Under the pieces are notes generated by a model. It was not told where the DNA came from. It saw only the letters and a list, made by a program, of their open reading frames with translations, and searched no databases. From Glaciecola sp. XM2 (GTDB lineage: Bacteria; Pseudomonadota; Gammaproteobacteria; Enterobacterales; Alteromonadaceae), in NCBI RefSeq assembly GCF_018595715.1, contig NZ_JAHEOJ010000020.1, forward strand, positions 372,001-436,000: 64,000 nt of DNA, read 5' to 3'. The position numbers and the translations under genes were made by a program. The stretch's first letter is position 1, and each line of letters begins with the position of its first letter. Shown piece by piece: positions 47,048 to 55,703 of this stretch.

Positions 47048-47953
47048 TTAAATACTGGTTTTGTAGGCGGTTGCAAAGGCCAAATGCAACTTGTTATACG
47101 CAGCCTCTCCGATAAAATGTGGATACACGGTATCTTCTTCCCAGATAATGTCTTTGCCGTCAAAATCAATAAAACAGGGTTCACCTTTATTGAGCGCGTT
47201 AAAATCGTTGCCGTCTAAGTTAGGATGGATCATCGCCGTGCGCGCGCCGCTCTCATCGAGGGGATAAGATACATCTTTTAGAAATTTATAAGCCTCGACT
47301 TCAGATAATGCTGGCATCTCAGTTTGCGTTCGGCCGTGTTCGTTGTATATCTCAATGAAGCTTAAGATGTGCTGCGTCATTTCAACCGTTTGTTGATACA
47401 CCGTTGCGCGCAGTGTGCCTTGGGCCTGCGCACCCACCTCAATCATCACGCTACGACGCCCGAGCGTACAAAAATAGGGGAGTTGTTCATATGGCAGATG
47501 CTCTTCTACCAATATATTTGCACTGGGCATATGGGACTTTACATGCCGCGCTAAACCGACATTAAACGCGTCTTGAGACAACACGATAAGGGTAGGGCCC
47601 ATTGCACTTGTGGTATTGTGAATATCGATTAAAAAATCAAGTTGCGGCAGCTCTTTAGGACCAAAGCGTTGATTAAGCGTTTGTGCTAAAGCGGCTTCAT
47701 GGCACAAGCTCTCGCCAGACGACGCATTTTTTTGCAATGTGGTCTTGGCAAATTGGCGGTTAAAATCTTCATCTATAAAGCGCACATTCGCTTCTATGGC
47801 AGCTTCGTTGACCAGTAGATAATTGACCTGAGCACTTGTGATGTGTTGTTTGATCACACTATCGTTCTTAAGCCAGTGAGAAACGGCATAAATGCCCGAT
47901 AGCTCGTTGCCATGGGTGCCACCGCATATCAGAATCTTATTGATGGTATCCAT
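47048..47953 (-). CDS. Aspartoacylase-like zinc amidohydrolase (AspA/AstE family)
   Basis: A 301-residue M14-like deacylase. Zinc ligands: His and Glu in GGTHGNELSG and His in DIHNTTSAMG; the catalytic Glu is in MIEVGAQAQG. LLVNEAAIEANVRFIDEDFNR matches the aspartoacylase/N-acyl-amino-acid deacylase pattern, including the Arg pair that binds the carboxylate. It probably hydrolyses N-acetyl-aspartate or a related N-acyl amino acid. The start shares one base with the yacG stop. It converges with the racemase-like gene, leaving seven bases between stops. Confidence 0.87.
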   Translation of the reverse strand: MDTINKILICGGTHGNELSGIYAVSHWLKNDSVIKQHITSAQVNYLLVNEAAIEANVRFIDEDFNRQFAKTTLQKNASSGESLCHEAALAQTLNQRFGPKELPQLDFLIDIHNTTSAMGPTLIVLSQDAFNVGLARHVKSHMPSANILVEEHLPYEQLPYFCTLGRRSVMIEVGAQAQGTLRATVYQQTVEMTQHILSFIEIYNEHGRTQTEMPALSEVEAYKFLKDVSYPLDESGARTAMIHPNLDGNDFNALNKGEPCFIDFDGKDIIWEEDTVYPHFIGEAAYNKLHLAFATAYKTSI

Positions 47954-48186
47954 TATTTAAAAAACTCATCGGGGTGGTCTGATAAAAGTGCTTCTATGTC
48001 TTCAATATCAATCTGCATGCTAGTTTCGGCATCGTTATTCTTGCCGGCAGGCACGCGATTTTCTTCGTTAGCCCATTGCCCTAAATCGATTAACTGGCAA
48101 CGCTTAGAACAAAAAGGGCGAAACTCTGAGGCAGCAACCCAAGGCACTGAGGCTTGGCAACTCGGACATTTTACAATAGTAGGCAT
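47953..48186 (-). CDS. yacG: DNA gyrase inhibitor YacG
   Basis: A 77-residue zinc-finger protein with CPSC and CSKRC ligands ([29 protein letters not shown]), matching the YacG family, which binds GyrB. The C-terminal tail is acidic. It lies in the conserved coaE-zapD-yacG neighbourhood. Confidence 0.94.
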   Translation of the reverse strand: MPTIVKCPSCQASVPWVAASEFRPFCSKRCQLIDLGQWANEENRVPAGKNNDAETSMQIDIEDIEALLSDHPDEFFK

Positions 48187-48218
48187 AGTGTTGAGGCTCT
48201 AATTAATAGTCGTATGGC

Positions 48219-48971
48219 TTAGCAGCTGGCAATTTCAAATGGAATGTCGTCGGTAATGGCTTCGCTGCTACCGTCTTGCTGATCTAATGCCATAAACTTA
48301 ATTCCATAGCGGTACTTGTTTCCGCTTAGTACAGGGTAAAATCCCTGAGTGTTATCGCATTTTACCCGAATGAGCTCGGTTTTGTCTTCTACGTTTCCTT
48401 GATAAAAAGCATTCGTAGCCATCGCTGGGGTAAACCGGCCTCTTTCACGCAAAAAAGACATCAGCATTTGAACCGCATTTTCGACCAAAGACAAATGCGC
48501 TCGCCACACCTTCACATTGGCATTTTTAACGTCTATGGGTTGTTTTAACCAACAAAATAGATTGGGTAAATCAAAGCTTGTCGCACCGCCTGGAATAGCA
48601 AAACGTTGACGAATATTATTCAGCAACTTTTCTTCTCGTACGCCTGCGCCCATCTTTTTATTACTTTTAATCTCAGCGTTAAGCGCTCGCAAAGTAGTTA
48701 GTACTTGTTCAAGTGCAGTGCTGTCGATGTCGGGGTGCTGTGACCAGTGCACGAGGTTTTTTTCTTGAAGATCAAAATCGCGCACAAAATCGCTGCGCAA
48801 GTCTAAGCGCTCAATTAAATCAATTAAGTCGAAAAGCACTTCAAAAAAGTATAGGTATTGATACTCAGACTCTGCGGATGCAGCCCCGTCGAGTTGCAGA
48901 AAAAGTTGCTCGAGTCGCAAATAGTTTCGCACTTTTTCGCAAAGTGGAAATTCATAAAGTGCGACTGTCAT
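48219..48971 (-). CDS. zapD: Z-ring associated protein ZapD
   Basis: A 250-residue cytosolic protein (YacF family) that cross-links FtsZ filaments by binding the FtsZ C-terminal tail. Typical blocks are LYEFPLCEKVRNYLRLE at the start, KKMGAGVREEKLLN and FCWLKQPIDVKNANVKVW in the middle, and QLMLSFLRER-like helices near the end. Placed between coaE and yacG as in most gammaproteobacteria. Its FtsZ partner (tail [13 protein letters not shown]) is encoded 9 kb away. Confidence 0.93.
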   Translation of the reverse strand: MTVALYEFPLCEKVRNYLRLEQLFLQLDGAASAESEYQYLYFFEVLFDLIDLIERLDLRSDFVRDFDLQEKNLVHWSQHPDIDSTALEQVLTTLRALNAEIKSNKKMGAGVREEKLLNNIRQRFAIPGGATSFDLPNLFCWLKQPIDVKNANVKVWRAHLSLVENAVQMLMSFLRERGRFTPAMATNAFYQGNVEDKTELIRVKCDNTQGFYPVLSGNKYRYGIKFMALDQQDGSSEAITDDIPFEIASC

Positions 48972-49054
48972 CGTATTCTCCTTGTCTTATTAACATCATA
49001 TGAGGGCTTCACGCGGTGTTTATATTGATTTTTAGTGCCGCGTTAAAAACATGC

Positions 49055-49666
49055 TTATGTATTGTGTTGCTGTGCTAAGTCTAAATACTTTTCGTGTAAT
49101 GCTTGTACTTGCGGTGTTACGTATTCAAAACCATTACTATTGTCGACCACATCGTCGGCAACTGCAAGTCTCTGATCGCGACTACATTGATTTTTCATAA
49201 TTGCTTTTATCAATGCTTCATCGGCGTTGTCTCGTGCACTGGCCCGTTTCAATTGAACCGTCTCTGGAACATCGACTACTAACACTCGATTCACCAAAGT
49301 CTGTAGCTTGTTTTCTACTAGCAGCGGGATTGAAAGAATAGAATAGGGTGTGGATGCCATTTGAGTTTGGCTGATCATTTGTTCGCGAATGAGAGGATGT
49401 AGCAGGCTATCGAGCCATTGCTTGTCTTGCGGATGGGAAAACACATGTTCGCGCAATGCGGTGCGGTTTAAATGGCCATCCTGGGTGAGTATGTCATTGC
49501 CAAAACGTTTAGTGATGGCAACGAGCCCTTCAGAGTTTGGCGCTACCACTTCTCTGGCAATAACATCGGCATCGACAATGGTAACGCCAAGTTTGGCAAA
49601 GGCATCGGTGACGGTTGTTTTGCCTGAACCGATGCCGCCGGTCACGCCCACTACAAAATTGCTCAT
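49055..49666 (-). CDS. coaE: Dephospho-CoA kinase CoaE
   Basis: A 203-residue P-loop kinase completing CoA synthesis by phosphorylating the 3'-hydroxyl of dephospho-CoA. Walker A GGIGSGKTTV near the start, VDADVIAREVV, HPLIREQM, VPLLVE-like SIPLLVENKL, and the Lys/Arg-rich lid (KRASARDN). Follows the prepilin peptidase gene on the same strand, the usual pilBCD-coaE order minus pilB. Confidence 0.96.
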   Translation of the reverse strand: MSNFVVGVTGGIGSGKTTVTDAFAKLGVTIVDADVIAREVVAPNSEGLVAITKRFGNDILTQDGHLNRTALREHVFSHPQDKQWLDSLLHPLIREQMISQTQMASTPYSILSIPLLVENKLQTLVNRVLVVDVPETVQLKRASARDNADEALIKAIMKNQCSRDQRLAVADDVVDNSNGFEYVTPQVQALHEKYLDLAQQHNT

Positions 49667-49751
49667 CTACAACACTCTGATTACATTTTAGAATATCAGT
49701 GTACCGCGATTAAATTGCTTGTGCGAGTGTGGGCTTTACATGCCCGTAGTG

Positions 49752-50615
49752 TTACATCAGCGTCTTTAAATACCAAGTAGCGATATCGTCGCCATAAAGC
49801 ATGGTCAAAAAGCCTGCTGCGGCCAAATAGGGGCCAAATGGAATAGCTACAGAGCCACCTTTGCGTTGTACAATCATCAGCGCAATACCCACGACTGCGC
49901 CAACGACTGACGACAGTAATATCACGATAGGCAAATGTTGCCAGCCAACCCATACACCAATAGCGGCCAAAAGCTTGAAGTCGCCAAAGCCCATGCCTTC
50001 TTTGCCGGTAGCCAGTTTAAACGCCCAATACACGATAAATAGCGATAAGTAGCCAGCGGCAGCGCCAAATACTGCGTCTTGCAACTGTTCAACTTGGAAT
50101 ATCGCCGTGACTACCAAGCCAAGCCATAAGAATGACAAGGTAAGTGTGTCGGGAAGTAACATTTCATCTATATCAATAAAGGTCATGGCAACCAATAGCC
50201 AAGTGCCAAAAATAAACGCTAGGGTAATGGGCGCATATCCTAATTGCCAGGCCACCAATGCGCTTAGCAAACCGGTGAGCAATTCAATAGAAGGATAGCG
50301 CATTGAAATAGACGTTTTGCAGTTGCTGCACTTACCGCCTAAGAATAAATAGCTTAATACTGGGATGTTTTCCCACGCGCGGATTTTATGCTGGCATTTA
50401 GGGCAAGATGAATCCGGTTTGATGAGATTGAAGGTATCTCTGACAGGAGGTTCTTTATCTGGATTTTGAAAAGCAAAAATCTCATCTTCCCAACCCCGCT
50501 TCATCATAATGGGCAGTCGATAGATAACCACGTTCAAAAAGCTACCTACTAGCAAACTTAATACAAAGGTAAAGGCAATAAAAAAGGTGGGCGAGTTTTC
50601 AATCAATGTAAGCAT
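49752..50615 (-). CDS. pilD: Prepilin peptidase / N-methyltransferase PilD
   Basis: A 287-residue A24 aspartic protease that cleaves and N-methylates type IV prepilins. N-terminal methylase region with the two zinc-type CxxC pairs CPKCQHKIRAW and CSNCKTSISM, then catalytic Asp residues in FIDIDEMLLPD and MGFGDFKLLAA. About seven TM helices. ATG 50615 is preferred over 50630 because AGGA is correctly spaced before it. It has its own promoter on the minus strand and should process PilA encoded nearby. Confidence 0.95.
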   Translation of the reverse strand: MLTLIENSPTFFIAFTFVLSLLVGSFLNVVIYRLPIMMKRGWEDEIFAFQNPDKEPPVRDTFNLIKPDSSCPKCQHKIRAWENIPVLSYLFLGGKCSNCKTSISMRYPSIELLTGLLSALVAWQLGYAPITLAFIFGTWLLVAMTFIDIDEMLLPDTLTLSFLWLGLVVTAIFQVEQLQDAVFGAAAGYLSLFIVYWAFKLATGKEGMGFGDFKLLAAIGVWVGWQHLPIVILLSSVVGAVVGIALMIVQRKGGSVAIPFGPYLAAAGFLTMLYGDDIATWYLKTLM

Positions 50616-50675
50616 GTATAGGTCCTGCATCGCTTTGCTCTAGCTTAGCACCGTTTAGCGCTTGTGCAGTATCAA

Positions 50676-50705
50676 ATAATACTGATGCGCATTTGTAAGG
50701 TGCAA
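50676..50705 (-). promoter_or_regulatory. Putative promoter of pilD
   Basis: On the minus strand TTGCAC (50705-50700) and TATTAT (50681-50676) are separated by 18 bases, downstream of the pilC terminator. pilD can thus be expressed independently of pilC. Confidence 0.55.
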
Positions 50706-50737
50706 ATATTGTAATATGTTACTAGGGTTAACGGCAT

Positions 50738-50765
50738 AAAAAAGGCTTGCATGAATGCAAGCCTT
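50738..50765 (-). terminator. Terminator between pilC and pilD
   Basis: A stem of 11 base pairs (AAGGCTTGCAT with complement, 2-base loop) is followed on the minus strand by six T. It ends pilC transcripts 30 bases after the stop. Confidence 0.85.
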
Positions 50766-50794
50766 GTATTTTTCGATTCATTGGAGCAGATGTC

Positions 50795-52006
50795 TTATAC
50801 CACTGCGCCCATTGCGAATATCGGAAGGTACATCGCAATAATCAAGCCACCAATTACGACGCCTAACACAGCCATAATCATCGGCTCTAGAAGACTAGTC
50901 AAACCGTCAACCATATCGTCTACTTCGGCCTCATAGATAGTCGCAATTTTACTGAGCATCTCATCTACCGAGCCTGACTCTTCACCGATGGATACCATTT
51001 GTACCACCATAGATGGAAATACTTGCGTTGCGCGCATTGCGGTGTGCATCGGGATACCCGCAGAAACTTCTTTACGCATGTACAAAATAGCGTCTCGATA
51101 AACCGCATTACCTGATGCGCCGGCAGATGATTCAAGGGCACCGATTAAGGGAACACCCGCTGCAAAAGTGGTGGACAATGTGCGGCTAAAGCGCGCGATC
51201 GAAGCTTTTGTTAATATTTCGCCAATCACAGGAATCTTAAGCGATTTTGCGTCGAGAGAGTCTCTCAATTTTGGGGATGCCCGATAGGCTCTGACAAATA
51301 AGAAGCCAGCGATACCCATGCCTATGCCAATAAAAATCCCGTAGTTTTGCACAAACTTCGATATGCCTAGCACCATTTGCGTGAACGCGGGGAGTTCTGC
51401 GCCAAATCCAGCGAAGATGGATTCAAACTGTGGTACAACAAATACCAGCAAGATCACCGTTACAATAAAGGCTACGACTAATACCGCAATTGGGTAGAAC
51501 ATCGCCTTTTTGATTTTTGATTTAAGCGCTTCGGCCTTCTCTTTATATACCGCAATACGCTCGTATATGGTTTCTAATGAACCTGATTGCTCACCAGTTT
51601 CGACTAAGTCGCAGTACAAGTCGTCAAAATAAAGGGGGTATTTTCTTAGGGATGCACTCAACGGGTTACCGGAGCGCACTTCATTGGTGATTTCGCCCAC
51701 CATCGTTCTCATACTGGCTTTTGCATGACCTTGGCCAATCATTTCAAGAGATTGTATAAGCGTTACGCCAGCGTTTAGCATGGTCGCTAATTGTCGCGTA
51801 AGTAGGGCAATATCTTTTGCGTCTGGCTTTTTGTCGCCAAACGAAAAAAGTGATTTAGATTGCTTCTTTACTGTCTTTGCTGAAATGCCTTGACGCCTAA
51901 GAAGGTTTTTGGCTTCCACTGCGGAGCCGGCAGTAATTTCGCCTTTCGTTTTTTTACCGCTACGATCAGCGCCTTGCCAAATAAAGGTTTCTATTACTTT
52001 TGCCAT
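50795..52006 (-). CDS. pilC: Type IV pilus inner-membrane platform protein PilC
   Basis: A 403-residue GspF/PilC protein with three TM helices and two repeated cytoplasmic domains. Domain 1: LLTRQLATMLNAGVTLIQSLEMIG, then GNPLSASLRKYPLYFDDLYC and GEQSGSLETIYERIA. Domain 2: RFSRTLSTTFAAGVPLIGAL and MVSIGEESGSVDEMLSKI. It transmits force from the PilB/PilT motors to pilin. In most relatives it follows pilB; here it lies directly downstream of pilA. Confidence 0.96.
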   Translation of the reverse strand: MAKVIETFIWQGADRSGKKTKGEITAGSAVEAKNLLRRQGISAKTVKKQSKSLFSFGDKKPDAKDIALLTRQLATMLNAGVTLIQSLEMIGQGHAKASMRTMVGEITNEVRSGNPLSASLRKYPLYFDDLYCDLVETGEQSGSLETIYERIAVYKEKAEALKSKIKKAMFYPIAVLVVAFIVTVILLVFVVPQFESIFAGFGAELPAFTQMVLGISKFVQNYGIFIGIGMGIAGFLFVRAYRASPKLRDSLDAKSLKIPVIGEILTKASIARFSRTLSTTFAAGVPLIGALESSAGASGNAVYRDAILYMRKEVSAGIPMHTAMRATQVFPSMVVQMVSIGEESGSVDEMLSKIATIYEAEVDDMVDGLTSLLEPMIMAVLGVVIGGLIIAMYLPIFAMGAVV

Positions 52007-52037
52007 AATGTTTCTCTGTTTATATCAACATGGAAGA

Positions 52038-52063
52038 GTAAAAGCCCAACGCATGGCTGGGCT
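52038..52063 (-). terminator. Terminator between pilA and pilC
   Basis: On the minus strand AGCCCA (52063-52058) and TGGGCT (52048-52043) form a 6-base stem with a short T-run. A second hairpin (TAGTGG/CCACTA, 52073-52097) lies just before it. Both would reduce read-through from the abundant pilin message into pilC. Confidence 0.55.
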
Positions 52064-52109
52064 CTTGGCTAATAGTGGGAATCTACAATCTCCACTACTA
52101 TATGCTTAA

Positions 52110-52544
52110 TTAACCACAGAGAGTCACTGGGAAACAAGCCTCATCCCAAACGATTACGCCAGTAGCAGGAGTATAATCTGGAGTAAGTGTATATGTTGGA
52201 GTATCTTCACCAGCGATTGGATTGTTGGTCTTACCTGTTACAGTAATAACTCCGCCAGCCCCTACAGCCACACCAGCATTGGTGTCAGTTGCAGGTGTTG
52301 TTGCCGGTATGCCGTTATCTTCAGGAGTTCCACACTGAGCTTCATCACCATTAATTTGTAAACATACAGTTACTGCAGTCTTTGCAGCACTTGAAGAGCT
52401 TACTAGTTCAGAGAACTTAGCGCGGTCTGTGTAAGTTTGATAAGCTGGCAACGCGATAGCAGCCAAAATACCGATGATTGCAACAACAATCATTAGTTCG
52501 ATTAGGGTAAAACCTTTTTGAGTAGATTTAGTAAAGTTTGACAT
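52110..52544 (-). CDS. pilA: Type IV major pilin PilA
   Basis: A 144-residue type IVa prepilin. Cleavage by PilD after Gly of [20 protein letters not shown] gives N-methyl-Phe1; Glu5 is conserved. The head domain has two cysteine pairs: one early ([12 protein letters not shown]) and one at the C-terminus (ACFPVTLCG), the latter forming the D-region disulfide. The intervening region is Thr/Pro-rich and probably surface-exposed. Terminated separately from pilC. Confidence 0.94.
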   Translation of the reverse strand: MSNFTKSTQKGFTLIELMIVVAIIGILAAIALPAYQTYTDRAKFSELVSSSSAAKTAVTVCLQINGDEAQCGTPEDNGIPATTPATDTNAGVAVGAGGVITVTGKTNNPIAGEDTPTYTLTPDYTPATGVIVWDEACFPVTLCG

Positions 52545-52689
52545 GGTGTTTAATCCTCAAGTTGCGCTACTAACGCATTCATAGTTACAAATAGTAAGTA
52601 AAGTTAAATGTGGCTTCAAAAGACCTGCCTAAACAACACTTCCTTCTCAACCTCGGAACCGATTATAAAACCAGCAATTCAGTTGTGAA

Positions 52690-52705
52690 GTATGCAGTTG
52701 CATAC
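52690..52705. promoter_or_regulatory. Palindrome in the nadC-pilA interval
   Basis: GTATGCA-GT-TGCATAC is a perfect 7-2-7 inverted repeat in the 228-base interval upstream of pilA. It is a candidate operator for pilA; the binder is unknown. Confidence 0.35.
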
Positions 52706-52772
52706 CTAAGTGTTCGGAATTACACACCGAGCGTATTTCTTCACCATTTAATTATTAGTTAAGTCCATGAAA

Positions 52773-53621
52773 CTATTCAATTAAAAGCGATAAATCCAAT
52801 GCATTAACATGCTTAGTTAACGCGCCAGAAGAAACAAAATCGACACCGGTTTGCGCTAATTCCCGTAGCCTTTCTTCCACAATATTGCCAGATACTTCTA
52901 GTTTACAACGCCCATCTGCACATGCTACTGCCTGTAAGATCTGTTCGTTATTGAAATTATCTAGCATTACTATATCGACACTTGCCGAAATAGCTTGATT
53001 GAGTTCATCGAGGGATTCTACTTCTACTTCTATGGGTTTATCGGGGGCCATGGTGCGTGCTTTTTCGACTGCCTTTTGAATACTGCCACAAGCTTTGATG
53101 TGATTTTCTTTAATCAGAAAAGCATCATATAAGCCAATACGGTGATTTGTACCGCCGCCGCAAACTACCGCATATTTCTGTGCTTGTCTATATCTTGGCA
53201 ACGTTTTTCGTGTATCAAGTAATTGTGTCTTTACATCGCTTAAAAACTGAGCGTAACGGTGAGTAGTCGTCGCGGTTGCGCTGAGAAACTGTAGAAAGTT
53301 CAACGCCGTTCTTTCAGCCGTTAAGATAGCACGAGCATTGCCACTGATACTCAATAGCCGGTCGCTTGGGAGTAATACGTCGCCATCTTCTTTGTGCCAT
53401 TGCAACTGCACTGCACTGTCGCAGGCATAGAATGCTTCGCTTGCCCATTGCTGACCGCAAAGTATGCCCGCTTCTCTGGTAATAATATGTGCACGTGCGG
53501 TTGCATCTTTGTCAATAAGGTTTGCGGTAATGTCGTTCTCACAACGCAGTTCGCCGCCTAAGTCTTCTTGAAGCGCAACGGCAACATCGTCTTTTATAAT
53601 CTGGGGGAATTCAAATACCAT
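52773..53621 (-). CDS. nadC: Nicotinate-nucleotide pyrophosphorylase NadC
   Basis: A 282-residue quinolinate phosphoribosyltransferase of NAD synthesis: quinolinate plus PRPP to nicotinate mononucleotide. Blocks: VALQEDLGGELRCENDIT, ERTALNFLQFLSA, LDTRKTLPRYRQAQKYAV, GGGTNHRIGLYDAFLIKENH and EVEVESLDELNQAI, ending in VSSGALTKHVNALDLSL. ATG 53621 starts at the natural N-terminus (MVFEFPQIIKDD); longer frames upstream add non-conserved sequence and run into the divergent ampE leader. Confidence 0.95.
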   Translation of the reverse strand: MVFEFPQIIKDDVAVALQEDLGGELRCENDITANLIDKDATARAHIITREAGILCGQQWASEAFYACDSAVQLQWHKEDGDVLLPSDRLLSISGNARAILTAERTALNFLQFLSATATTTHRYAQFLSDVKTQLLDTRKTLPRYRQAQKYAVVCGGGTNHRIGLYDAFLIKENHIKACGSIQKAVEKARTMAPDKPIEVEVESLDELNQAISASVDIVMLDNFNNEQILQAVACADGRCKLEVSGNIVEERLRELAQTGVDFVSSGALTKHVNALDLSLLIE

Positions 53622-53776
53622 GATAAGTGATTGCTGTGGTCCTGGATTTTTCGTGTGCATAGTGTAATGACTTGCACATCGCTTCGCTAGCAACAAATAA
53701 AAACTTGTGCATTTATATTGAACCTGTGCGCGCAACACATATACTCATACTTTACTCCACTGATAGTGAGGTTGAC

Positions 53777-54715
53777 GTGACACTTCTTTCGTTACTTATC
53801 GTGATGGCGCTAGAACGCGTTACCAACAAGTCCAAACAGTTCCATATTGCAACGCTTGCAGAATCATACTTCAACATTCTCATTAATAGAGAATATGTAA
53901 AAGAACGTCCAAATATGCTTGCCAGCGTGATGCTCGCCCTTATTCCAGCATTGCTGTTATATATAGTACTGTCATGGTTACCGATATTGGCCGTCTTTAT
54001 TGCTAACGTCTTTGTGCTGTGGGTCTGCTTAGGATGTCCGGTCACACGAAAAACCTATAAACAATATCTTCAGGCTGCGCATCGAGAGGATTTTCAGGCT
54101 TGTGCACTGCACAGTATGTCGTTTGGGAATGAAGGCGGCGCATTATCTAATGTAGGTAAACAGCTAGTGCTGGTTAATTACCGTCAGTATGCTTCTGTGA
54201 TTCTGTTTTTTATTTTACTTGGTGCGCCAGGTGTGGTGTTTTATTCACTGGTAAAAGAATGGGCTGTTCAACAAAAAAAGCGCGCTGAACAAAATGTATT
54301 AACAATGAATGACGATACTAGTGATGAGGATGATGCACAGCCCAGCGCACCCACCCAAGAAGAGATAGAAGCAAAGCTCAGTGCCAATAAAGAAGTCACG
54401 CCATTAGCACCGAATGATTCAGCCGTTAACAAGTTGCTGTTTATTATTGACTGGATACCGGTTCGCATTACCGCTTTTGGTTTTTTGGTTGTTGGTCATT
54501 TCACCAATGCGATGAGCGCTTGGTTTGAGATTTTGCTTAATCCATCTATTTCCACATATGACGCGCTAGCAAAAGTATCTAAAGCCGCTGAGGATGTTAG
54601 CACTATGGATGAACATCTCACCGAACCTTTACAATTAGTTAAATTGGTAAAGCGTAATGTGGTCTTTATTCTGATGAGCGTGTCGTTGCTTACAATGGTC
54701 GGATTAGTTGCTTAA
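53777..54715 (+). CDS. ampE: AmpE-like inner-membrane protein
   Basis: A 312-residue membrane protein resembling AmpE, a cobalamin-synthesis-like membrane protein of unknown biochemical function associated with beta-lactamase induction in enterobacteria. GTG 53777 with GAGG upstream starts the family-typical VTLLSLLIVMALERV; the longer upstream frame is not credible. Four TM helices lie in two pairs, separated by an acidic stretch (NDDTSDEDDAQ). The usual upstream partner ampD is missing; nadC is divergent instead. Confidence 0.85.
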   Translation: MTLLSLLIVMALERVTNKSKQFHIATLAESYFNILINREYVKERPNMLASVMLALIPALLLYIVLSWLPILAVFIANVFVLWVCLGCPVTRKTYKQYLQAAHREDFQACALHSMSFGNEGGALSNVGKQLVLVNYRQYASVILFFILLGAPGVVFYSLVKEWAVQQKKRAEQNVLTMNDDTSDEDDAQPSAPTQEEIEAKLSANKEVTPLAPNDSAVNKLLFIIDWIPVRITAFGFLVVGHFTNAMSAWFEILLNPSISTYDALAKVSKAAEDVSTMDEHLTEPLQLVKLVKRNVVFILMSVSLLTMVGLVA

Positions 54716-54757
54716 CGCTTTACGCAGAGATAAAAGTTGCTTACAATGCGTTGGTTG

Positions 54758-54772
54758 ATTGGTAATACCATT
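54758..54772 (+). promoter_or_regulatory. PdhR operator upstream of pdhR
   Basis: ATTGGTAATACCATT matches the E. coli PdhR consensus ATTGGTnnnACCAAT in 11 of 12 fixed positions. It lies 57 bases upstream of the first possible pdhR start, so pyruvate-sensitive autoregulation is likely. Confidence 0.8.
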
Positions 54773-54826
54773 TAACCAAAGCAATCACATTGCATTCAAT
54801 GCGATGCAACTTTATTGAGTAAGCTA

Positions 54827-55573
54827 ATGATTAAACAAGCAAAAATCTCAGATATGATCACCGAGCGGCTTGAATCGATGATCCTCGACGGCACATTAAT
54901 TGCCGGCGAAAAGTTACTGCCTGAGCGATTACTGGCAGAAAAATTTCAAGTTTCTAGACCATCCTTGCGTGAAGCCATCCAAAATTTAACAGCAAAGGGC
55001 CTCATTATACGAAAGCAGGGTGGTGGCACTTTTGTGACCAAAAGCCTTAACAAGACGATGACCGATCCTCTAATGGATTTGGTTGCTAGCCGTCCTGAAA
55101 CGCAATTCGACTTACTGGAATTTAGACATGCCTTAGAAGGTATGGCTGCTTACTACGCAGCATTACGCGGGCAGAGTAAAGATTTCGCGCTACTCCAAGA
55201 TGCTTTACAAGCGCTAAGTAATCCTGCGCTACAACAAGACAAAGAAGCCGAAGCCGCGGCCTTATCTGAATTTTATATTGCCATGTCGAAAGCTGCTCAT
55301 AATAATGTGCTGATGCATGTCATGCGCACGATGCAGCCTATGTTGGTTGAAAATATTCGAGGCAACTTAGCGATGTTGAGAAGCGGTGCTGATGTAGAGC
55401 AGACCATACAGCAGCAGCGAAAAGAGATTGTCGATGCAATCGTGGCGGGCGACCCAATCCAAGCGCGCAGCGCCAGTCACAAACATCTAGAATTTATTGA
55501 ACAAACCCTTTTAGACATTAATCAACGTGATGCCACCGTGCAAAGAAGTTTACGTCGAATAACGGCTGAATAG
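54827..55573 (+). CDS. pdhR: Pyruvate-responsive GntR-family repressor PdhR
   Basis: A 248-residue FadR/PdhR-type regulator. Winged helix: SDMITERLESMILDGTL then LPERLLAEKFQVSRPSLREA and RKQGGGTFV. C-terminal FCD ligand domain from ~80, with the metal-binding His region SHKHLEFIE. It represses the pdh operon until pyruvate binds. An operator matching the consensus precedes it. A TTG at 54815 would add four residues and give the same N-terminal length as E. coli PdhR, so the start is uncertain by four codons. Confidence 0.92.
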   Translation: MIKQAKISDMITERLESMILDGTLIAGEKLLPERLLAEKFQVSRPSLREAIQNLTAKGLIIRKQGGGTFVTKSLNKTMTDPLMDLVASRPETQFDLLEFRHALEGMAAYYAALRGQSKDFALLQDALQALSNPALQQDKEAEAAALSEFYIAMSKAAHNNVLMHVMRTMQPMLVENIRGNLAMLRSGADVEQTIQQQRKEIVDAIVAGDPIQARSASHKHLEFIEQTLLDINQRDATVQRSLRRITAE

Positions 55574-55703
55574 CACCAAGACGGTCACATATAAGAATAC
55601 AACAGACTAAATAAACGTTGTTCACCTTTAACAAGTGAGCACATGGACATAAGCAAAATTGCAACAGCGATGCTGCTTTCGAACAAGAGAATAGGAAAGA
55701 ACT

